Assembly (NCBI RefSeq): GCF_035946055.1
Contig: NZ_CP108364.1
Coordinates: 3,596,001-3,660,000, forward strand
Source of the DNA: Streptomyces sp. NBC_01341
Lineage (GTDB): Bacteria > Actinomycetota > Actinomycetes > Streptomycetales > Streptomycetaceae
DNA: 64,000 bases
Direction: 5' to 3'
Below are positions 34,893 to 43,425 of this stretch, piece by piece. The notes beneath the pieces were generated by a model. It did no database searches. It was not told the origin of the DNA and saw only the letters and a list, made by a program, of their open reading frames with translations. The position numbers and the translations under genes were made by a program. Every line of letters starts with the position of its first letter. The stretch's first letter is position 1.

Positions 34893-35025
34893 CGCCATGT
34901 TTAAACCAAAACGCACTCAACACGACTCTATGCGGTGCTTGCACACAGTGGACATGTCTTGTGATGCTATGACCGCTTTTGACGGATGAGTTGACCGTAG
35001 TTGACCGCAAAGGGGTGGCGACACC

Positions 35026-35883
35026 GTGCCGGCCAGTACAGCGCCTCAAGTCCCGCCCCAGAACGTCCAGACGGACGACATCCAGACCGAGACCCCCGAC
35101 CCCACCACGCCCGCCAGGACCCGGGGCGCGGACACCCGGGCACTCACCCAGGTGCTCTTCGGGCGCTTCAAGGACCTCGAACCGGGCACTCCGGAGCACC
35201 ACCGGGTGCGCACCGCGCTGATCGAGGCGAACCTGCCGCTCGTGCGCTACGCGGCGGCCCGCTTCCGCAGCAGGAACGAGCCGATGGAGGACGTCGTCCA
35301 GGTCGGCACCATCGGCCTGATCAACGCCATCGACCGCTTCGACCCGGAACGGGGCGTCCAGTTCCCGACGTTCGCCATGCCCACCGTGGTCGGCGAGATC
35401 AAGCGCTACTTCCGCGACAACGTACGGACCGTGCACGTGCCGCGCCGGCTGCACGAGCTCTGGGTCCAGGTCACCGGCGCCACCGAGGATCTGACGACCG
35501 CTCACGGCCGCTCGCCGACCACGGCCGAGATCGCCGACCGGCTGAAGATCTCCGAGGAGGAGGTCCTCGCCTGCATCGAGGCGGGCCGGTCCTACCACGC
35601 GACCTCGCTGGAGGCGGCCCAGGAGGGCGACGGGCTGCCCGGCCTCCTGGACCGGCTCGGCTACGAGGACCCCGCCCTGGCCGGGGTCGAACACCGTGAC
35701 CTGGTCCGCCACCTGCTGGTCCAGCTGCCCGAGCGCGAGCAGCGGATCCTGCTCCTCCGCTACTACAACAACCTGACGCAGTCGCAGATCAGCGCCGAAC
35801 TCGGCGTCTCCCAGATGCACGTGTCAAGGCTTCTGGCCCGAAGCTTCGCCCGCCTGCGATCCGCAAACAGGATCGAGGCGTAG
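35026..35883 (+). CDS. sigF: SigB/SigF-subfamily sigma factor, SigF-like
   Basis: The 285-residue protein starts at GTG 35026 after GGGGTGG. It has a Pro/Thr-rich N-terminus, region 2 ([45 protein letters not shown]), region 3 ([17 protein letters not shown]) and region 4 ([21 protein letters not shown]), as in SigB/SigF-type stress and sporulation sigma factors. The next gene is a close paralogue, the arrangement I know for sigF and sigN of Streptomyces coelicolor, and upp and tadA nearby agree with that locus. No anti-sigma gene is adjacent. SigF acts late in spore maturation. Confidence 0.85.
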   Translation: MPASTAPQVPPQNVQTDDIQTETPDPTTPARTRGADTRALTQVLFGRFKDLEPGTPEHHRVRTALIEANLPLVRYAAARFRSRNEPMEDVVQVGTIGLINAIDRFDPERGVQFPTFAMPTVVGEIKRYFRDNVRTVHVPRRLHELWVQVTGATEDLTTAHGRSPTTAEIADRLKISEEEVLACIEAGRSYHATSLEAAQEGDGLPGLLDRLGYEDPALAGVEHRDLVRHLLVQLPEREQRILLLRYYNNLTQSQISAELGVSQMHVSRLLARSFARLRSANRIEA

Positions 35884-36023
35884 CTGGAACGGGTAGACCG
35901 GAGAAAGATCGATTCCGCAGGCGTAAAAGCCCCACACCCCCTGTTTCCTGCGCACTTTCGCCGCTGACTTGTCGACATGTCACTACAGCGTGTTGCCGAC
36001 ATGTGACATTCTGCTCGAACCGC

Positions 36024-36049
36024 GTTTGCCGCAGCCCTACCTCCGGTAT
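36024..36049 (+). promoter_or_regulatory. SigB-type promoter candidate upstream of sigN
   Basis: GTTT at 36024-36027 and CGGTAT at 36044-36049 are separated by 16 bp, close to the GTTT-N14-16-GGGTAT form used by SigB-family factors. It lies 69 bases before the sigN start. Confidence 0.5.
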
Positions 36050-36117
36050 TCAGGTGGAGGCTGCGTTCCTCCGATGGTCGTGGCCACCGCGACCGTCCGC
36101 GACCTCAAGGGGGTGGC

Positions 36118-36984
36118 ATGTCCGCAGAACAGGGCAGCTCGAAGGTGCTCACGCTCACGAAGAGCGTGCCGGCACCTCCCGTGCTCACCAGCTCGCCGGA
36201 AGCCATCGACACCCGCACCCTGTCCCGCTCCCTGTTCCTGCGGCTCGCCGCGCTGGGTCCCGCCTCGGGCCCCGACGGAACGGACAGCCCGGAGCGGGCC
36301 TATGTGCGGGACACACTCATCGAGCTCAACCTCCCGCTCGTGCGGTACGCGGCGGCGCGGTTCCGGAGCCGTAACGAACCCATGGAGGACATCGTCCAGG
36401 TCGGCACGATCGGCCTGATCAAGGCGATCGACCGCTTCGACTGCGAACGGGGCGTGGAATTCCCGACGTTCGCGATGCCGACGGTCGTGGGGGAGATCAA
36501 GCGCTTCTTCCGCGACACCTCGTGGTCGGTGCGGGTGCCCCGCAGGCTCCAGGAGCTGCGCCTCGCCCTCACCAAGACCAGCGACGAGCTCGCCCAGAAG
36601 CTCGACCGCTCGCCGACCGTGCCGGAACTCGCCAAGGCCCTCGGGGTGTCCGAGGAGGACGTCGTCGACGGCCTGGCCGTCGGCAACGCCTACACGGCGT
36701 CCTCGCTGGACTCCCCCTCCCCCGAGGACGACGGCGGCGAGGGCTCGCTCGCCGACCGCCTCGGCTACGAGGACGCGGCACTGGAGGGCGTCGAGTACCG
36801 CGAGTCCCTCAAGCCGCTGCTCGCGAAGCTCGCGCCGCGCGAGCGCCAGATCATCATGCTGCGGTTCTTCGCCAACATGACGCAGTCGCAGATCGGCGAG
36901 GAGGTCGGCATCTCGCAGATGCACGTCTCACGGCTGCTGACCCGGACACTCGCCCAGCTCAGGGAAGGGCTCGTCGCCGACTGA
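36118..36984 (+). CDS. sigN: SigB/SigF-subfamily sigma factor, SigN-like
   Basis: The ATG at 36118 follows AAGGGGG and gives 288 residues. Region 2 is nearly identical to that of the upstream factor ([20 protein letters not shown]), region 3 reads PRRLQELRLALTKTSDEL, and region 4 is [21 protein letters not shown]. The N-terminus MSADQGSS-like start and the place after sigF agree with sigN of S. coelicolor, which acts in aerial development. The gap to sigF is 234 bases and has its own SigB-type promoter, so it is not simply co-transcribed. Confidence 0.85.
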   Translation: MSAEQGSSKVLTLTKSVPAPPVLTSSPEAIDTRTLSRSLFLRLAALGPASGPDGTDSPERAYVRDTLIELNLPLVRYAAARFRSRNEPMEDIVQVGTIGLIKAIDRFDCERGVEFPTFAMPTVVGEIKRFFRDTSWSVRVPRRLQELRLALTKTSDELAQKLDRSPTVPELAKALGVSEEDVVDGLAVGNAYTASSLDSPSPEDDGGEGSLADRLGYEDAALEGVEYRESLKPLLAKLAPRERQIIMLRFFANMTQSQIGEEVGISQMHVSRLLTRTLAQLREGLVAD

Positions 36985-37014
36985 CCACCGGCGGGCCGAC
37001 GCGTGACGGTTCAC

Positions 37015-37050
37015 GGCCGCCGGGGCACCACGCTCCTCGCCCCGGCGGCC
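37015..37050 (+). terminator. Terminator of sigN
   Basis: GGCCGCCGGGG and CCCCGGCGGCC form an 11-bp stem with a 14-base loop, 30 bases after the sigN stop. Confidence 0.7.
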
Positions 37051-37166
37051 TCCCCGCGCCCGAAGCCCCTGCACGCCCACCCGGCCCCACGGGAAAGCGA
37101 GTTCGGCATGCGCCGGCAGCCCCGCGCGCCCGCCCGGCACACCGGGGCGGCACGGCCACGAGAACG

Positions 37167-37205
37167 CAGCCGCTCCCGCACCGGCGAGCGGGGCGGGAGC
37201 GGCTG
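37167..37205. terminator. Second hairpin between convergent genes
   Basis: CAGCCGCTCCCGC and GCGGGAGCGGCTG form a 13-bp perfect stem with a 13-base loop. It faces the minus-strand small membrane protein gene. Apart from the two hairpins, 36985-37293 holds nothing I can identify. Confidence 0.65.
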
Positions 37206-37293
37206 TGTGAGAAGAGGGCGCGCACGGCGGGTCCTCCGGCGTCCCGGGAACCGGGCAGTGCGGAGGGCCGGCGGTGCCGGGGACGGAGTCCGG

Positions 37294-37509
37294 TCAGCCG
37301 AGCGCGAGCCAGGCGACCGCACCGAGGACGACGATGACCGCCACGACGACCGCGATCATCCCGGTCTTCGGGCCGGACGAGGTGGCGGCAGGCTGCTGCC
37401 TGCCCTGCGGCTCGCCGTCGTCGACGAACGCGCGGAACATCTGCGTGCTGCCCGCCGGGTCGTGAGTGCCCTCGGGGCCCGGCTGCGGGGCGTGGGGGTT
37501 ATGTGCCAT
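37294..37509 (-). CDS. Small C-tail-anchored membrane protein
   Basis: From ATG 37509 (MAHNPHAPQPGPEGTHD) this is 71 residues: a polar Pro/Gly/Gln-rich N-terminal half with an STQMFRAFVDDG stretch and one C-terminal membrane helix (TGMIAVVVAVIVVLGAVAWLAL). The topology is that of an SCO-conserved small membrane protein; no function is known. A TAGGGT box lies eight bases upstream of the ATG, suggesting a short leader or none. A longer upstream extension is rejected as unconserved. Confidence 0.7.
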   Translation of the reverse strand: MAHNPHAPQPGPEGTHDPAGSTQMFRAFVDDGEPQGRQQPAATSSGPKTGMIAVVVAVIVVLGAVAWLALG

Positions 37510-37760
37510 GGCCCAGGACCCTAGCGAACGCAGGCCTTTCGCCCAACCCCCGGGGCCGGGGCGGGTGATACCCCTGCTTCGCGCCCACGGCCCCTTCACC
37601 CTTTGGCCAGGGGGCTGCGCGTCACACCCCCGGACCGCGAACGGCCGGGGCCTGTGACGAGGAACACATCCGACGCGGACCACCCCCGTGTGCGCTGGGA
37701 GCTTGACCTGCCCCCTGCACGGGCTTTTGTCTTCCTTTACTTATGCAAGGCTCATTTCGT

Positions 37761-37803
37761 TTGCCTGCGGCAACCATCCGCTTCTATCGTTGCCCTAAGC
37801 AAC
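37761..37803. promoter_or_regulatory. MarR operators upstream of the MarR-exporter operon
   Basis: Two palindromes lie 28 bp apart: TTGCC-TGC-GGCAA (37761-37773) and GTTGC-CCTAA-GCAAC (37789-37803). They share the TTGCC/GGCAA half sites and lie just before the MarR start. The rest of 37510-37760 holds no gene. Confidence 0.65.
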
Positions 37804-37834
37804 AAGATGTCCCTGCGAGATGCATGGAGGGCCA

Positions 37835-38347
37835 GTGGCGGCACGGAGCCAGTACGAAGAACTGGCCCGGCAGCTCAGCGCCGTCGGAGCCGTCAAACGG
37901 GGGCTCGCCCGCATCCTGCCCGCCGAGTGTCCTGGTGGCTCGGCCACCGTGCTGACCCTGCTGGCGAGGTACGGCGAGATGCGGATCACCCGGCTGGCCG
38001 AGCTCTTGGCCGTGAACATGTCCGTGACCAGCAGACATGTGACCCACGCGGTGGAGAACGGCTGGATCGAACGGTCTCCGGACCCGGCGGACAAGCGGTC
38101 CCGCATCCTGCGGCTGACCCCCGCCGGGCACGAGCTGCTCGACGAGCTGACACGGCGGACGACCGAAATCTTCGCCCACCACCTCATCGACTGGTCCGAC
38201 GAAGAGGTCGGCCGGCTGAACACGTTGCTGTCCCGGCTGCGCGACAGCTTCTCCTGCCGCGGCTCCGGGGGATGCGCCCCCGGGAGGCACAGCGGCGACT
38301 GCCGTACCGGGCACCCGGCCGAGTCGCACACCCGTACACCCGTGTAA
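37835..38347 (+). CDS. MarR family transcriptional regulator
   Basis: The GTG at 37835 is five bases after GGAGG, better placed than the ATG at 37820. The 170-residue protein has the MarR winged helix: LLARYGEMRITRLAELLAVNMSVTSRHVTHAVENGWIERSPDPADKRSRILRLTPAG, with the DxRS wing. A Cys-rich tail (SFSCRGSGGC) is unusual and might sense oxidation. The exporter gene starts 23 bases after the stop, so this is a MarR-regulated export operon with palindromic operators upstream. Confidence 0.88.
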   Translation: MAARSQYEELARQLSAVGAVKRGLARILPAECPGGSATVLTLLARYGEMRITRLAELLAVNMSVTSRHVTHAVENGWIERSPDPADKRSRILRLTPAGHELLDELTRRTTEIFAHHLIDWSDEEVGRLNTLLSRLRDSFSCRGSGGCAPGRHSGDCRTGHPAESHTRTPV

Positions 38348-38370
38348 CAGAAGCAAAGAGAAGGAAACAA

Positions 38371-40854
38371 ATGGCTACGACCACACCATCCGGTGTGCGG
38401 GGCGGCCACGCCAAGCACGGGGCCGTAGAGGCCCCCACAGGCACGCCGATGACACACCGGCAGATCATGGAAGCGCTGACCGGGCTGCTGCTCGGCATGT
38501 TCGTCGCGATCCTGTCGTCGACGGTCGTCTCCAACGCCCTGCCCGAGATCATCTCCGACCTCGGCGGCGGCCAGAGCGCCTACACCTGGGTCGTGACGGC
38601 CGCGCTGCTGTCCATGACCGCCACCACCCCGCTGTGGGGCAAGCTCTCCGACCTGTTCAGCAAGAAGCTGCTGGTCCAGATAGCACTGCTCATCTACGTC
38701 GGCGGCTCGGTGGTGGCCGGTCTGTCGACGAGCAGCGGCATGCTCATCGCCTGCCGTGTCGTACAGGGCATCGGCGTCGGCGGCCTCTCCGCCCTCGCCC
38801 AGATCGTGATGGCCGCGATGATCTCCCCGCGCGAGCGCGGGCGTTACAGCGGCTACCTCGGCGCGGTCTTCGCCGTCGCCACGGTGGGCGGCCCGCTGCT
38901 CGGCGGTGTCATCACCGACACCAGCTGGCTGGGCTGGCGCTGGTGCTTCTACGTGGGTGTGCCGTTCGCGATCATCGCCCTCTTCGTGCTGCAGAAGACC
39001 CTGAAGCTCCCCGTGGTCAAGCGCGAGGTCAAGGTCGACTGGTCCGGCGCGTTCTTCATCAGCGCCGCGGTCTCACTGCTCCTGCTCTGGGTGACCTTCG
39101 CGGGCGACAAGTACGACTGGGTCTCCTGGCAGACCTGGACGATGCTGGGCGGCACCGTCGCCCTCATCGGGATCTTCCTGCTCATCGAGTCGAAGGCCAG
39201 CGAGCCGATCATCCCGCTGCGCCTCTTCCGCAACCGCACGATCACGCTGGCCTCCGTCGCCTCGCTGTTCGTCGGTACCGCGATGTTCGCCGGCACCGTC
39301 TTCTTCAGCCAGTACTTCCAGCTGGCGCGGGGCAAGTCGCCGACGATGTCAGGCGTCATGACCATCCCGATGATCGCCGGTCTCTTCCTGTCCTCGACCA
39401 TCTCGGGTCAGGTCATCACCAAGACGGGCCGCTGGAAGGCCTGGCTGGTCAGCGGCGGCTTCCTCGTCACCGCCGGCCTCGGGCTGCTCGGCACGATCCG
39501 CTACGACACCGAGTACTGGCACATCGCGATCTTCATGTTCGTCATGGGCCTCGGCATCGGCATGATGATGCAGAACCTGGTGCTCGCCACGCAGAACCAG
39601 GTGGCCCCGGCCGACCTGGGCGCGGCCAGCTCCGTCGTCACCTTCTTCCGTTCCCTCGGTGGTGCGATCGGTGTCTCGGCGCTCGGTGCCGTCCTCGCCA
39701 ACCGCGTCACCAGGTACGTCAAGGACGGTCTCGCCGACCTCGGTCCCGAAGGCGCCGCGATGGGCCACGGCGGAACGGGCGGCGGAGGCATCCCCGACCT
39801 GGACAAGCTCCCCGCACCGTTCCGTACGGTCGTGGAGGCCGCCTACGGTCACGGTGTCGGTGACGTCTTCCTGTACGCCGCACCGGCCGCGCTCGTGGCC
39901 TTCGTGCTGACCCTCTTCATCAAGGAGGTCGCGCTGAAGACGAGGGCCGGCAACGACAAGCCCGACGAGGCTGCGGACGCGCCGGAGGCCGTGGAGGCCG
40001 CCCTCGTGCCGGCCACCCGGGAAACGGCCGCGCTCCCCCTGACCGACGCTCCGGTCGCGGTGACCACCACCACCGAGCTGACGGTCCAGGGCACCCCCGT
40101 ACGCGGTGTGGTGCGCGGCGCGGAGGGCGCGCCGGTCCCCCGGGCCGCCGTCACGCTGATCTCGCTGGGCGGCCGCCAGCTCGGGCGCTCCGTCGCCCAG
40201 CCCGACGGCAGCTACGTCCTGGACGCACCGGGCTCCGGTTCGTACGTCCTCATCGCGTCCGCCGACGGCTTCCAGCCCCAGGCGTCCACCGTGGTCGTCG
40301 GCGACGAAGCCGTCTCCTACGACATCCTCCTCGCCGGCACGAGCGGTCTCTCCGGGTCCGTGCGGACCGCCGAGGGCGGCACTCCTGTCCAGGGCGCCAT
40401 GGTCGTCGTGACCGACGTGCGCGGCGACGTGCTGGCCACGGGCGTCTCGGGCGACGCGGGTGAGTTCACCTTCGGTGAGCTGATCCCCGGCTCGGTGACC
40501 GTCGCCGTCACGGCCGCGGGCTTCCGTCCGCTGGCCCTGCCGGTGGACATCGGCGGCCAGGGCGTCACCCGGGTCGACGCCGCCCTGCGCTCCGGTGCGC
40601 TGGTGCGCGGTGTCGTCAGGGCCGGCTCCGGCCGCGCGCCCCTGAACGACGCCCGCGTCACGCTCATCGACGCGGCGGGCAACGTCGTCGCCACATCGAC
40701 GACCGGGGAGGACGGCGTGTACGCCTTCACCGACCTGGACGCCGGCGAGTACTCCGTGATCGCGACCGGCTACCCGCCGGTGGCCGGTGCGCTGACCGTG
40801 GCCGGCAACGGCGTCGACGGCCACGACATCGAGCTCGCCCACCCGGGCGCGTAA
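38371..40854 (+). CDS. DHA2 exporter fused to three carboxypeptidase-regulatory-like domains
   Basis: The ATG at 38371 follows AAGGAAA. Residues 1 to about 530 are a 14-helix DHA2 transporter (NALPEIISDLG, RVVQGIGVGGL, GGPLLGGVITD), close to the exporter at 32320. After a linker, three tandem beta-sandwich repeats follow (near 570-645, 650-735 and 740-827), each with VRGVVR or SGSVRT, a GSYVL/GEFTF/GVYAF strand, and GYVLIASADGFQP-type ends. These match CarboxypepD_reg/CNA-B-like folds, normally found outside the cell. The chain is 827 residues against 500-550 for usual DHA2 proteins. An in-frame extension upstream overlaps the MarR gene and was rejected. Confidence 0.9.
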   Translation: MATTTPSGVRGGHAKHGAVEAPTGTPMTHRQIMEALTGLLLGMFVAILSSTVVSNALPEIISDLGGGQSAYTWVVTAALLSMTATTPLWGKLSDLFSKKLLVQIALLIYVGGSVVAGLSTSSGMLIACRVVQGIGVGGLSALAQIVMAAMISPRERGRYSGYLGAVFAVATVGGPLLGGVITDTSWLGWRWCFYVGVPFAIIALFVLQKTLKLPVVKREVKVDWSGAFFISAAVSLLLLWVTFAGDKYDWVSWQTWTMLGGTVALIGIFLLIESKASEPIIPLRLFRNRTITLASVASLFVGTAMFAGTVFFSQYFQLARGKSPTMSGVMTIPMIAGLFLSSTISGQVITKTGRWKAWLVSGGFLVTAGLGLLGTIRYDTEYWHIAIFMFVMGLGIGMMMQNLVLATQNQVAPADLGAASSVVTFFRSLGGAIGVSALGAVLANRVTRYVKDGLADLGPEGAAMGHGGTGGGGIPDLDKLPAPFRTVVEAAYGHGVGDVFLYAAPAALVAFVLTLFIKEVALKTRAGNDKPDEAADAPEAVEAALVPATRETAALPLTDAPVAVTTTTELTVQGTPVRGVVRGAEGAPVPRAAVTLISLGGRQLGRSVAQPDGSYVLDAPGSGSYVLIASADGFQPQASTVVVGDEAVSYDILLAGTSGLSGSVRTAEGGTPVQGAMVVVTDVRGDVLATGVSGDAGEFTFGELIPGSVTVAVTAAGFRPLALPVDIGGQGVTRVDAALRSGALVRGVVRAGSGRAPLNDARVTLIDAAGNVVATSTTGEDGVYAFTDLDAGEYSVIATGYPPVAGALTVAGNGVDGHDIELAHPGA

Positions 40855-40935
40855 TACACGGAAGATCCACAAAGACCCCTGGCGGAACAGCACTTCGAGC
40901 GGAGAGGCTGAGCCGCCGGCGGAAAAGGGCCTCGT

Positions 40936-40975
40936 GGCGGGACCGGCAGGCAGGGGACGGCCTGCCGGTCCCGCC
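40936..40975 (+). terminator. Terminator after the fused exporter
   Basis: GGCGGGACCGGCAGGC and GCCTGCCGGTCCCGCC form a perfect 16-bp stem with an 8-base loop, 81 bases after the stop and before the YceI gene. Confidence 0.75.
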
Positions 40976-41036
40976 CGGGGCCCGACTCATCCGAGTCGCT
41001 GCCTCACCAGTGATTTGAGCAAGGAGAGAAAACGGG

Positions 41037-41852
41037 ATGGGACTTCGCGCACAGGTACGGACACGGGACGGCTGGGCGGTCCAGCACGCGGTCGTCACGG
41101 TGACCGACATGACGGGCACCCAGGTGCTCCGGGCCGCCGCCGACGAGAACGGGGCCGTCCGCACCGAAGACCTCCTGCCCGCCGGTGCGTACACGGTGAT
41201 CGTCACGGCGGTCGGTTACGCTCCCGCCGCGTCCACCGCACTCGTCACGGCGAGCGGCCGCGTGGAGGCGGGCAGTGTGGTGCTGGCCCGGCAGGGCGGC
41301 GTGGAACTGCCGCCGCCGGGCACCTGGTCGCTGGACCCGGTGCACTCCTCGGTGGCCGCGGTCGCCCAGCACCTGGGGATCTCCAGCGTGCACGGCAGGT
41401 TCACCGAGTTCGGCGGGCGCATCGAGATCGCCGAGGACGTCCAGCGCTCCCGGGTCGACGCCTACATCGCCTCCACCAGCATCGACACGGGCAACGCCAT
41501 GCGGGACAAGCACCTTCGCTCGGCGGACTTCCTGGACGTGGAGGTCTTCCCCGAGATCACCTACCGGTCCCGCGCGCTGACCCCCGCGGGTCCCGACCGC
41601 TGGACCGTGAACGGCGTGCTGACGATGCACGGCGTCGCCCGCGACATCGATCTGGACCTCAGCTACCTGGGCACCGGACCCGACCCGTGGGGCGGCGTGC
41701 GGGCCGCCTTCCACGCGACGGCGGAACTGCGCCGCGACGACTTCGCCATGAACTACAACCAGGTGCTGCAGGCGGGGATCTCCGCGATCGGCACGACCCT
41801 GCGCGTCGAACTCGACATCCAGGCGGTCCAGGGCGAGTCCGTCCCGGCGTAG
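41037..41852 (+). CDS. YceI family protein with N-terminal carboxypeptidase-regulatory-like domain
   Basis: The ATG at 41037 follows AAGGAGAG and opens 271 residues. Residues 1-85 repeat the beta-sandwich pattern of the exporter tail (LRAQVRTRDGWAVQHAVVTVTD, then LLPAGAYTVIVTAVGYAPA). Residues 95-268 form a YceI lipocalin-like barrel (GTWSLDPVHSSVAAVAQHLGISSVHGRFTEF, GVLTMHGVARDIDLDL), which in other bacteria binds polyisoprenoid-type lipids. There is no signal peptide. Sharing a module with the exporter next door suggests the two act on the same lipophilic compound; this is inference. Confidence 0.88.
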   Translation: MGLRAQVRTRDGWAVQHAVVTVTDMTGTQVLRAAADENGAVRTEDLLPAGAYTVIVTAVGYAPAASTALVTASGRVEAGSVVLARQGGVELPPPGTWSLDPVHSSVAAVAQHLGISSVHGRFTEFGGRIEIAEDVQRSRVDAYIASTSIDTGNAMRDKHLRSADFLDVEVFPEITYRSRALTPAGPDRWTVNGVLTMHGVARDIDLDLSYLGTGPDPWGGVRAAFHATAELRRDDFAMNYNQVLQAGISAIGTTLRVELDIQAVQGESVPA

Positions 41853-41949
41853 GACCTGCCGGACGGCCGAGGGTCCTTCCGCCGGTCCCGCCCCGATACG
41901 GCACCGGGCGCACGGCGGGACCGTGCGGACACGGCCTAGGGTTGGCCGT

Positions 41950-42423
41950 ATGGCACCGAACATCGCGACCAACACCGCCGTGGAACTCGCGGACCTGCTG
42001 GACTTCGTGCGCCCCAGGCACCGGGCGATCCTGCTGACCACCCGGGCCGACGGCCGTCCCCAGGGGTCGCCGCTCACCTGCGGCGTCGACGACGAGGGCC
42101 GGATCGTCGTCTCGACCTACCCCGAACGGGCCAAGACCCGCAACGCCAAGCGCGACGACCGGGTGAGCGTCATCGTCCTGTCGGACGACTGGAACGGCCC
42201 GTGGGTCCAGATCGACGGCTCGGCCGAGGTGATCGACTCACCGGACTCGGTCGAACCCCTCGTCGAGTACTTCCGGAACATCTCGGGGGAACACCCGGAC
42301 TGGGACGAGTACCGCGCGGCGATGGTCAGGCAGGGGAAGTCCATCATCCGGATCACCCCGGAGCGCTGGGGCCCCGTCGCCACCGGGGGTTTCCCCGCCC
42401 ACCTGGCCGGCGGCGGCAGCTGA
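41950..42423 (+). CDS. PPOX-class (F420-dependent) flavin/deazaflavin reductase family protein
   Basis: The frame from ATG 41950 gives 157 residues with the split-barrel pattern of PPOX proteins: FVRPRHRAILLTTRADGRPQGSPLTCGVDDEGRIVVSTYPERAKTRNAKRDDRVSVIVL and GSAEVIDSPD. The NAKRDDR segment is typical of F420-dependent members. The substrate is unknown. TAGGGT ends seven bases before the ATG, so the mRNA is probably leaderless. The hydroxyacid dehydrogenase starts nine bases after the stop, giving an operon of two. Confidence 0.85.
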   Translation: MAPNIATNTAVELADLLDFVRPRHRAILLTTRADGRPQGSPLTCGVDDEGRIVVSTYPERAKTRNAKRDDRVSVIVLSDDWNGPWVQIDGSAEVIDSPDSVEPLVEYFRNISGEHPDWDEYRAAMVRQGKSIIRITPERWGPVATGGFPAHLAGGGS

Positions 42424-42431
42424 CCGTACCC

Positions 42432-43379
42432 GTGAAGCCGCCCTCCCCGGGCCCGCTGTCGCGGGCCCGTCTGCTCACCTCGCCGTCCGTCGGACCGTCC
42501 GTGGTCCGCGAACTGGAGCGGATCACCGGCAGGCCGGCCGGGTCCGCGGACAGCGCCGGACCCGACGACCCCTTCGTGTACGTGGGGGACGTCCTGCCCG
42601 ACGCCCTCCGGACCCCGCGGCTGCTGTGGTTCCACAGCGTCAACGCGGGTACGGACGCTCTGCTGACCTCCGGGGCATGGCCCGAAGACGCTCTGCTGAC
42701 CAGGACGGTCGGCCGGATGGGCGAGCGGATCGCGCAGTACACGCTGGGCTGGGTCCTGGCCGAGTGCCAGTCGGTCGCGGAGCACACCGCCCAGCACGCG
42801 CGGGCCGAATGGCACCGCCTCCCCTCCGAACTCGCCGTCGGCCGGACGGCCGTCGTCCACGGGACCGGACGCATCGGATCCTCCGTCGCCGGGCTCCTGC
42901 GGGCCTGCGGGGTGCGCACGATCGGCGTCGGGCGCACGCCACGGGCCCTGCCGGAGGGCTTCGACCGGGTGGTCCTGGCCGGAACGGCCGACGAGAACAC
43001 CGCCCTCGCGGACGCCCGGTGGGTGGTGTCCACGCTGCCCCTGACCGGCGCCACGGAGCGCTTCTTCGACACCGCGCGGTTCACCGCGATGCGGGGCGCG
43101 ACGTTCATCAACGTGGGCCGGGGCGCGACGGTCGACATGGCGGCGCTCCGGAACGCCCTGCACAGCAGGACGGTGCGGCGGGCCGTGCTCGACGTACTGC
43201 CGGACGAACCCGCAGGCCCCGATGACCCGGCCTGGCTGCTGCCGCACACCGTGATCACCTCGCACTCGTCCGGCATCACCGCCGACGAGGACGTCGTCAC
43301 GGACTTCGCGGCCTGCTGGGAGGCCGTCACCGAGGGGCGCGTGCCCGCACTCGTCGTGGACACCCGGCGCGGCTACTGA
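42432..43379 (+). CDS. D-isomer 2-hydroxyacid dehydrogenase
   Basis: From GTG 42432 the protein has 315 residues. The NAD-binding part shows VVHGTGRIGSSVAGLLRACGVRTIGVGR (GxGxxG). The catalytic residues are in place: Arg in INVGRGATVD, Glu in VLDVLPDEPAGP and His in ITSHSSGITAD. It should oxidise or reduce a 2-hydroxy or 2-keto acid; the substrate cannot be told from sequence. It is coupled to the PPOX gene upstream and ends 46 bases before the convergent TetR gene. An open extension before 42432 overlaps the PPOX gene and was dropped. Confidence 0.88.
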   Translation: MKPPSPGPLSRARLLTSPSVGPSVVRELERITGRPAGSADSAGPDDPFVYVGDVLPDALRTPRLLWFHSVNAGTDALLTSGAWPEDALLTRTVGRMGERIAQYTLGWVLAECQSVAEHTAQHARAEWHRLPSELAVGRTAVVHGTGRIGSSVAGLLRACGVRTIGVGRTPRALPEGFDRVVLAGTADENTALADARWVVSTLPLTGATERFFDTARFTAMRGATFINVGRGATVDMAALRNALHSRTVRRAVLDVLPDEPAGPDDPAWLLPHTVITSHSSGITADEDVVTDFAACWEAVTEGRVPALVVDTRRGY

Positions 43380-43425
43380 CGGCGCGCTCCGTCACCCGGT
43401 CGGTGTCCATGGTGTCCGGGCGGTC

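Noticed and set aside
37603..38370. A 256-codon N-terminal extension of the fused exporter
   Set aside because: It overlaps the MarR gene in another frame, and the ATG at 38371 has a ribosome binding site and the family's usual N-terminus.
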